From Coemansia sp. RSA 1804 (Eukaryota > Kickxellomycota > Kickxellomycetes > Kickxellales > Kickxellaceae), in NCBI GenBank assembly GCA_027578815.1, contig JANBTH010000059.1, positions 1 to 43,732 on the forward strand: a stretch of 43,732 nt of DNA, read 5' to 3'. How positions within the stretch are numbered: the stretch's first letter is position 1; each line of letters starts with the position of its first letter. The notes under the pieces were generated by a model, which saw only the letters and a program-made list of their open reading frames with translations, had not been told where the DNA came from and did no database searches. Of this stretch, positions 37,804 through 43,732 are shown piece after piece. A program made the translations under genes and the position numbers.

Positions 37804-40485
37804 CTATTCAGCCATCTCCTGATCATCCCCACCCTTTTCATCCACCTGGAAGTCAAAGTCCTTGCCAGCATCGTCCCGATGGGTGATGTGGACCAGACTG
37901 TGCGCTGGCAGCGTGCCGCGGATTATTTCCTTGGACAAGGCAGTGACAAGATGCTTCTCCAGGAAGCGCTTGATCGGGCGGGCGCCATAGAGCGGGTCGT
38001 AGCTTTGCTTAAGAACGTGGTTGACAGCAGCATCATCCATAACAAGAGCAATGTCGCGGTCCTCGAGGCGGGAGGCAATCTGCGCCAGCTGTAGACTCAC
38101 TACATCACGCAGGCTGCTGTACGCAAGGCGGTTGAACACAACAATGTCGTCGAGCCGGTTAAGCAGCTCCGGACGCAGAGTGTGCTTGAGATCGTCCATG
38201 ACGCTTCTGCGCACGGCATCAGGGAGCTGGCTTGATCCATCCATCAAATCCGGGTTGGATTCAGACGTGAACTGCAGGATCTTGTCCTGTCCGATGTTTG
38301 ACGTCAGGATAATGACACATTGAGTGAAGTCAACCACACGGCCCTGGCCGTCAGTCAGACGCCCGTCGTCAAGCACTTGCAGCAGAATGTTAAGGACGTT
38401 TGGATGTGCCTTCTCGATTTCATCAAAGAGAACCACCGAGTATGGACGCTTGCGCACAATCTCTGTAAGCTGGCCGCCTTCCTCATACCCAACGTATCCG
38501 GGAGCGGCTCCGATCATCCGCGACACAGAGTACTGCTCCATGTACTCTGACATGTCTAGGCGCACCATGTAGCGCTCGTTGTCGAACAGCTCGCGAGCAA
38601 GCGCCTTGGCCAACTCCGTCTTCCCTGTACCGGTGGGTCCGAGAAACAGAAACGACCCAGTTGGCTGCGTCTTGCGTGCCAGCCCCGCACGTGACCGCAG
38701 AATTGCGTCCGACACCGCATCTATCGCTTGGTCCTGACCAACAACAGACTTTTTCAGACGCGCTGCCAGTGTCATCAGCCGCTCTACTTGCGACTGCGTC
38801 AGCCTCTGCACGGGAATTCCCGTCCACCGCGCAACCACCTCGGCCACTTGGTCGGGACCAACCACTGAGCTCAGCATCTCCTGCTGGATTTCGCCACTAG
38901 CTACCATCTCCTCGTGCTTGGCCTGCTTCTTCCTGAGCTCGTTGATCTTCTGCTGCAGCTCAGGAATAACGTAGAAATTAAGATCCGCTGCCTTTTCCAG
39001 GTCCTGGTGTCGGGTTGCCTCCTCGGCCTTCTGCCGCAGGCCCTCCATCTTCTGGCTTGCCTCGCGTATCTGGTCCAGCAGGCCTTTCTCCTGCTCGTAC
39101 CGGAGCTTCAGCGGGCCAAGCTCGTCCTTAAGCTGCGATATCTCCTGTCCAACAGCCTCGAGCCGCTTCTTTGAAACGTCGTCCTTTTCCTTCTGTAGCG
39201 CTGTGCGTTCGATCTCCAACTGGAGAATCCTGCGCTCCAGCTGGTCTATTTGCTCTGGCTGGGAGTCAAGCTGCACCCGTGTCCACGCCATTGCCTCGTC
39301 AACCACATCCAGCGCCTTATCCGGCAGTCTGCGACTCGTGATGTATCTGTCCGACAGCTGCGCAGCTGCAACCAGCGCCGAGTCCAGAACCTTGACACCA
39401 TGGTGGTTTTCGTACCGCTCCTTAAGTCCGCGCAGTATTGACACTGTGTCCTGTACTGATGGCTCGCTAACGTTAATCTTTTGAAACCGCCGCTCAAATG
39501 CCGCGTCCTTTTCAACATACTTTTGATACTCGTCATCTGTGGTGGCACCGATTACGCGGATTTCTCCACGGGCCAGCATCGGCTTCAGCAGATTCGCTGC
39601 GTCCATTGCGCCCTCCGACTTTCCGGCCCCCAGCACCAGATGTATCTCGTCGATAAACAGGATTGCTCCGTCTGTGCACTCGGTGACCTCTTTGAGCACT
39701 GCCTTTAGCCGTTCTTCAAACTCGCCTCTGTATTTGGCCCCAGCAACCAGCGCTCCCATATCCAATGAAAACAGATTGGAATGCAGCGTCTGAGGCACGT
39801 CGTTTTCCACAATACGCTGTGCAAGGCCCTCAACTATCGCTGTCTTTCCTGTTCCCGGCGGCCCTGCAAGGATCGGGTTGGACTTGTTCCGCCGGCATAG
39901 CACTCGGATGACCTGCCGGATTTCGTCATCGCGCCCAATAATAGGATCGATCTTACCCTTCTCCACCTGCTTGATCATGTCAACCGCGTATTTGCTGAGC
40001 GCATCAAAGTTTGCCTCAGCCGTCTTCGAGTTGACCTTCTTTGTTCCGCGAAGCTTTTTGATTGCCTCGCGAAAGTCCTTGCTCCTGATCCCCCCCCCTT
40101 CGCTGAGGATATCTGATGTCGACCTCTCGTAGGACATCGCCATTAAGAACGTGTCAACCGCGATCAACGAGTCGCCCATCGACTGCATCTCCTTCTTTGC
40201 CTGTGTAAAGATCTCGTACATGCCTCTACTCATGCCTGGCTGCGAAGGCGCCGGCTCCTGTGCCGGGAGCTTGACTATTGCGCGATTCACTGCTCGCTCA
40301 AACTCCACAGGCTGCGCCCCAAGCCTGTCAACGATCCGCTTGAGATATCCATCGTCTTGGCCCCACAGCGCAAGCAGCATGTGGGCTGGGTGTACTTCTG
40401 TGTTGTTATTCTCCGTGGCCTTTTCCATGCCTTCCTTGATAGCCTCAAGTAGCTTCTCCGTGTAGTCTTCGGCGTTGAATGACAT
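37804..40485 (-). CDS. HSP104: Hsp104/ClpB-type AAA+ protein disaggregase
   Basis: An 893-aa hexameric ATPase that pulls proteins out of aggregates with Hsp70/Hsp40 and fragments prions in yeast (Hsp104, 908 aa). Layout: Clp N-domain repeats (about 1-150), NBD1 with Walker A GPPGTGKT (about 207-214) and Walker B LFIDEIHLV, pore loop KYRG, a coiled-coil middle domain (about 400-530) rich in Lys/Glu/Gln, NBD2 with Walker A GPTGTGKT (about 612-619) and Walker B VVLFDEIEKAHP, and pore segment GYVGYEEGG. It has no mitochondrial presequence, so it is the cytosolic/nuclear Hsp104 rather than Hsp78. The acidic C-terminus (GGDDQEMAE) is shorter than in yeast. Codon use is biased, suggesting strong expression. 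A candidate heat-shock element lies 157-191 bp upstream of the ATG. Confidence 0.97.
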   Translation of the reverse strand: MSFNAEDYTEKLLEAIKEGMEKATENNNTEVHPAHMLLALWGQDDGYLKRIVDRLGAQPVEFERAVNRAIVKLPAQEPAPSQPGMSRGMYEIFTQAKKEMQSMGDSLIAVDTFLMAMSYERSTSDILSEGGGIRSKDFREAIKKLRGTKKVNSKTAEANFDALSKYAVDMIKQVEKGKIDPIIGRDDEIRQVIRVLCRRNKSNPILAGPPGTGKTAIVEGLAQRIVENDVPQTLHSNLFSLDMGALVAGAKYRGEFEERLKAVLKEVTECTDGAILFIDEIHLVLGAGKSEGAMDAANLLKPMLARGEIRVIGATTDDEYQKYVEKDAAFERRFQKINVSEPSVQDTVSILRGLKERYENHHGVKVLDSALVAAAQLSDRYITSRRLPDKALDVVDEAMAWTRVQLDSQPEQIDQLERRILQLEIERTALQKEKDDVSKKRLEAVGQEISQLKDELGPLKLRYEQEKGLLDQIREASQKMEGLRQKAEEATRHQDLEKAADLNFYVIPELQQKINELRKKQAKHEEMVASGEIQQEMLSSVVGPDQVAEVVARWTGIPVQRLTQSQVERLMTLAARLKKSVVGQDQAIDAVSDAILRSRAGLARKTQPTGSFLFLGPTGTGKTELAKALARELFDNERYMVRLDMSEYMEQYSVSRMIGAAPGYVGYEEGGQLTEIVRKRPYSVVLFDEIEKAHPNVLNILLQVLDDGRLTDGQGRVVDFTQCVIILTSNIGQDKILQFTSESNPDLMDGSSQLPDAVRRSVMDDLKHTLRPELLNRLDDIVVFNRLAYSSLRDVVSLQLAQIASRLEDRDIALVMDDAAVNHVLKQSYDPLYGARPIKRFLEKHLVTALSKEIIRGTLPAHSLVHITHRDDAGKDFDFQVDEKGGDDQEMAE

Positions 40486-40984
40486 TGTGTGGTTTTCGTG
40501 GTGTTTACTAGTGAAACTATTTAGTAGTAATGTTGATAAAGGGCTTTTAATGTTGGATAACAGAAAAGATAGATGTCAACCAGAACGTCCATGTTTCGGA
40601 GCCCAATTTATAGCATAAAATAGATGGAAGCATACGCCATGAGAACTCGAAGGAAGGATCGAGAAACAGCCCGAATGAACTACTTTCCTTTGATGGGCAA
40701 GTGACACAGGTAAAGTGCATTCAGCTTGATACAAGCGTGTGACATCATGCGATTAAAGCGGGTGGCTTACAAACAAGTGTCTAGAACAACCTTACGACGG
40801 ACAAAGAACATTTAAACAAACCTGCGCACAGACAATATCTTACGAGGAGGTTGAGTGCTCTATGTGGATGACGGGGTTCAGTGTGTTTTACGCTGCGTAT
40901 GACCGTCGCGTAATTACGTTTAGGAGTTCATTGAAGTTTACTTTGCAGATAAAAAATATGAAAGGTTGCATTGCGTTATTTCGC
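40486..40984. promoter_or_regulatory. HSP104 upstream region / RhoGAP 3' side
   Basis: 499 bp between two genes on the minus strand. It contains the HSP104 promoter (see the GAA array at 40642-40676) and the 3' end of the RhoGAP gene. No ORF of note. Confidence 0.6.
40642..40676 (-). promoter_or_regulatory. candidate step-type heat-shock element (four GAA units at exact 10-bp spacing)
   Basis: GAA triplets begin at 40643, 40653, 40663 and 40673; read in the HSP104 direction these are TTC units separated by 10 bp start to start. This matches the step form of the heat-shock element (nTTCn repeated with 5-bp gaps) bound by HSF1. The unit between the first two GAAs is not a TTC, so it is not a perfect-type element. 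Distance to the HSP104 ATG is about 160-190 bp, a usual promoter position. Confidence 0.6.
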
Positions 40985-42910
40985 TTATGAGAAGCCGCCT
41001 ATAACAATCTCATCCGTCTCTCCGTCGTCGGCTTTGGCTGCCCTTGCTTCGTCGTCCTGCTTGGCCTTGAGAGTCGCTGCCTTCTGCTCCGCATCGAGGC
41101 GCTTGGTAATATCCTCGGCCGTGACCGGTAGCCGTGGGGCATTAGTTTTCGAGTCGCTGTCTTTCAGCACAGCACCGCTGCCAAGCTCTTCGACAAGTGC
41201 TGCAATGTCATCGTCGTTTGCCTGCACATGCCTCGCAGGCAGCGCTGGCGGCAATGCAGCGCCTCCACCGACTGTGCCCTTTGACTGAGCGATCTGCGAT
41301 GCCGGCACCGATGTAGTGTGGCGTGGAGGCTTTGGCGGCGGGTGGTTGGTGGAGTCTGCGCCCAGTCTTTGGCTCTGCTGTCTCGTCAGCGTCTCTGCCG
41401 CTTCGAGAGTCGGCTTAAAAACTAACTGGTACTGGTCAATCATCACCCTGGTTAGTGTCGCCACATTGGGTCGATTCTCGTTGGCTTGCTCATTAACATC
41501 CGCCTCGTTTCTGTCGTGATCGTCGTTACTGTTGCGATCGCTGTAATCGTTATCATCGTCCTCGTCGTCTTCGTCGTTAACTACGCTGTCGTATCCGCCA
41601 GCACTGTCAGAGTTCCCACGTACATTCCTCTCACCACGACGAACGATACCGACGGGTGCTTCGGAAAACCTGGTTACTGAGCACATTGAGATGTCGACAT
41701 CCGGCTGCGATGAGCGCACAAAGTTCGGCGCCCAGGCTGCCGCAAGCTTCGCCGACGTCATGTTGTTTACATGCGAGTGATCTGCAACCGCACGCAATAG
41801 TCCGAACAGAGCGGCCAGCAGCAGTGCTACGCATGGCGGGTCGGAAAGCGCCGGAAGCACTACATCCCGTACGTAAATAGCAGCCTGTTCTGGCTGCTTT
41901 TCTGGGCCGGGAATCTCACGGATAAGCTCGTAGTAGTGCGACGGAATAATGGGATGAGGTAGCTCTCTGCACCACGTTTTAAGGATGGCCGCTGCCACAT
42001 GTTCGCCCCAAACAGCATATGTAATGGAGATGTGGCCCTCAACTTCGTACTGGCTGCGAACCTTTTGCAGCGTGGCAGAAGGAGGCGAACGCCTAAATAG
42101 GTCTTGAACTTGCAGTGCGTTTGTGTAAAGATAATCCAACGCGTCTGCCACTGGTGCAGGCAGACCAAGTTCGCCATGAGCGCCCATGAGTCTTTCCAGC
42201 GGAACTCCAAAGAATCTGTTTGATGGTCCACCGTGAGATGGGACCTTGATCTCAGTCTCCTTTGTCGCATTGAACTGGTACACCTCCGGAGGAATATTTA
42301 TCTGGTCAATAGGAACCCGACGCGCAAGCTCTGATAAAGTGTCAATCCATTGAACCTTTTTCGCAAACTTTGGGCTTAGCACGGCATTCATAGCTGACAT
42401 TAGAATCTGTACCCACTTTGAAGGATGGACAATATACAGCGCTTTGAGGTTCTTTTTGTACTTGCGTCCAAGTCTGCGGTACGCCGTATACAGCCACTTT
42501 ATGTTTGGTTTGTATCTTGGGCTTGCCGCCAGTAGAACCACCGTATAGTCGCTTTCGACAAAGTCGTCTAGGCGAAACAGTATCAAGTTCAGCAGCCTGT
42601 CATAGTCAACAACATCCGGGTTGAGCATGCGACAGGCTGCAAAAACCAGCATGGGCCGGCTTTCATAGTCAACACCCGCCTCGTACACAAGCTTTTCGTT
42701 CACGTATGTGGCAAGCTCGCCGCCATCGTTACCCTCAATAGTCGCCTCTCTGAAGGCCTCCGCATCAAGCCCAAGCACGTCGTCCGAAGAGGATACTAAA
42801 CGGGTTGGACCTTGCCCTTCATTAAACACGCGTTTAATGTTATCACCTAGCTGATTGCCAAATTGATTGAGCTTTTTAGCAAAGTCGGCAAAGCCATTCT
42901 GCGGATTCAT
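40985..42910 (-). CDS. BCH (Sec14-like) plus RhoGAP protein, ARHGAP1/p50RhoGAP-like
   Basis: 641 aa from the ATG at 42910 (MNPQNGFADFAKKLNQFGNQ). The frame is open further upstream, but the next start-like codon there is TTG. Residues about 70-215 form a BNIP2/Cdc42GAP-homology lipid-binding-like domain: RPMLVFAACRMLNPDVVDYD, DYTVVLLAASPRYKPNIKWL, YKKNLKALYIVHPSKWVQIL, FAKKVQWIDTLSEL. A RhoGAP domain follows (about 233-440) with the arginine-finger loop LFRRSPPSATL (human FRRSANTQVV), LKTWCRELPHPIIPSHYYEL and NNMTSAKLAAAWAPNFVRS. It therefore should stimulate GTP hydrolysis by a Cdc42/Rho-type GTPase. Then come a very acidic Asp/Glu/Asn stretch (near 41,500-41,600), a proline motif KPPRHTT and a charged coiled C-terminus. 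Single exon. Target GTPase unknown. Confidence 0.9.
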   Translation of the reverse strand: MNPQNGFADFAKKLNQFGNQLGDNIKRVFNEGQGPTRLVSSSDDVLGLDAEAFREATIEGNDGGELATYVNEKLVYEAGVDYESRPMLVFAACRMLNPDVVDYDRLLNLILFRLDDFVESDYTVVLLAASPRYKPNIKWLYTAYRRLGRKYKKNLKALYIVHPSKWVQILMSAMNAVLSPKFAKKVQWIDTLSELARRVPIDQINIPPEVYQFNATKETEIKVPSHGGPSNRFFGVPLERLMGAHGELGLPAPVADALDYLYTNALQVQDLFRRSPPSATLQKVRSQYEVEGHISITYAVWGEHVAAAILKTWCRELPHPIIPSHYYELIREIPGPEKQPEQAAIYVRDVVLPALSDPPCVALLLAALFGLLRAVADHSHVNNMTSAKLAAAWAPNFVRSSQPDVDISMCSVTRFSEAPVGIVRRGERNVRGNSDSAGGYDSVVNDEDDEDDDNDYSDRNSNDDHDRNEADVNEQANENRPNVATLTRVMIDQYQLVFKPTLEAAETLTRQQSQRLGADSTNHPPPKPPRHTTSVPASQIAQSKGTVGGGAALPPALPARHVQANDDDIAALVEELGSGAVLKDSDSKTNAPRLPVTAEDITKRLDAEQKAATLKAKQDDEARAAKADDGETDEIVIGGFS

Positions 42911-43732
42911 TTTCTGCGCGGTGTCAGAATGTAAGGATATAAAGAAGTGCTGTGCGTTGATGAAAGAAACTAGACAAAGCCAGACTGAAAAATACAATAG
43001 AGGAAATAGAGGAATACAAAAAATAAAGGAAGGTTACAGCTACATGAGAGACGGAAAGAGTTGGAGGTCCTTCATTTTCTGGGAGTTGCATGATTATAAA
43101 CTTTATGGTGATCTGTGTGTGCAAAAGATCACAAGGCGCTGTGCTGTTGCATGGAAATCCACAAGACAGAAACAGAAGAGCATATTTGCAGGCGTTTGGT
43201 ATGTGCTGGCATGGTTGTTGAGGCTTTTATTTAACAGTATGTATCAACTTACATTACAAGCCATCTTTGAGATGCTAACTTTGTAGATTGTAAGAATTTT
43301 GAGGTGGGACTCCCGTCCCCCATTTATTTCACGGAATAAATAACTTCTTGAATACTACTGAAAGCTGACTAAATGCTAACGTATATCTGACATGACCGTT
43401 GTATATGCTAAATATATGATGAGAGCATAATACTAAACATGCTATTGTTTTTCGGTGTTTCTTATTCTCTCATGTCCTGTCTTTCACGATGTGAAACCAA
43501 CAACTAGCCAGCCCACTGAAACGCCGTGTCTCTCACAGCATACGCAGCGCACACGATATTTCCACTTAACGCATCCACTGCAACATTAAATGCGAAAACG
43601 ACGGCCATACACAATGCGCACGCTCTGCGCTTCGTGATCCAGATTAAGCACGTAGTCTTTTTATGGTATATGCATGCGCGTCCGCTGAAATGAAGGTCCC
43701 CATCTTTCCTGCTCTTGGGCACGCGTGATGTG
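42911..43732. other. right-end region, mostly non-coding
   Basis: The part 42,911-43,500 is AT-rich and looks like the RhoGAP 5' region; its small ORFs lack protein character. The last ~230 bp are richer in G+C and contain an open frame that reaches the window edge (separate entry). Confidence 0.5.
43504..43732 (-). other. possible 3' end of a gene running in from the right edge (unresolved)
   Basis: A minus-strand frame is open from the window edge to a TAG at 43504, with no ATG start of its own. Its ~75 residues are Ala/Cys-rich with one hydrophobic stretch (ALCMAVVFAFNVAVDAL). I recognise no family. Other minus-strand frames are also open for short coding-like runs, so a spliced terminal exon in another frame is equally possible. 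Confidence 0.2.

Noticed and set aside
42911..42997. N-terminal extension of the RhoGAP protein with a hydrophobic, signal-like stretch
   Set aside because: It would need a TTG start; the ATG at 42910 gives a family-like N-terminus and the expected cytosolic protein.

Overview
This is a gene-dense stretch of nuclear DNA from a fungus. Fungal identity rests on a DASH-complex Duo1 protein, an Hsp104 disaggregase, an ANTH-I/LWEQ Sla2 protein, an ATP-dependent 5-oxoprolinase of the yeast Oxp1 type and a fungal-type (retaining) trehalose phosphorylase. An Integrator subunit 2 (INTS2) homologue is also present. S. cerevisiae and S. pombe are known to lack Integrator, so an early-diverging lineage is more likely than Dikarya. 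The few short introns would fit Kickxellomycotina, but that placement is inference. No tRNA, rRNA, CRISPR array, transposon or virus-like sequence was found.

Layout, left to right: the C-terminal part of a UBR1-type E3 ubiquitin ligase (+, runs off the left edge); ferrochelatase (-); an M28B glutamate-carboxypeptidase/transferrin-receptor-like membrane protein (+); complex I subunit NDUFA5 (-, two exons); a DUF423/TMEM256 membrane protein (+); an Arc1/EMAP-II-type tRNA-binding cofactor (-, two exons with a GC-AG intron); a DFG10/SRD5A3 polyprenol reductase (+); an MSS116-like mitochondrial DEAD-box helicase (-); INTS2 (+, two exons); Sla2/HIP1R (-, two exons); a roughly 4 kb gap without a supportable gene; trehalose phosphorylase (+); an unassigned, probably mitochondrial RRM-like protein (-); the mitochondrial zinc-finger chaperone Zim17/Hep1 (-); 5-oxoprolinase (+); Duo1 (-); Hsp104 (-); a BCH-RhoGAP protein (-); and an unresolved right end.

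Most neighbouring genes alternate in strand. Convergent pairs have only 130-185 bp between stop codons, and divergent pairs share 0.2-1 kb spacers. The four introns found are 132-195 nt long and all lie near the 5' end of their genes. The genes do not form one pathway, but themes recur: mitochondrial function (ferrochelatase, NDUFA5, Mss116, Zim17, RRM-like protein), stress protection (Hsp104, trehalose phosphorylase, the glutathione-cycle 5-oxoprolinase), actin and Rho biology (Sla2, RhoGAP) and RNA work (INTS2, Arc1).

The observations most worth checking are the fungal INTS2, a four-unit 10-bp-spaced GAA array upstream of HSP104 that matches a step-type heat-shock element, and an M28B peptidase with two predicted catalytic or metal-binding residues changed. 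I did not find a clearly new multi-gene system.
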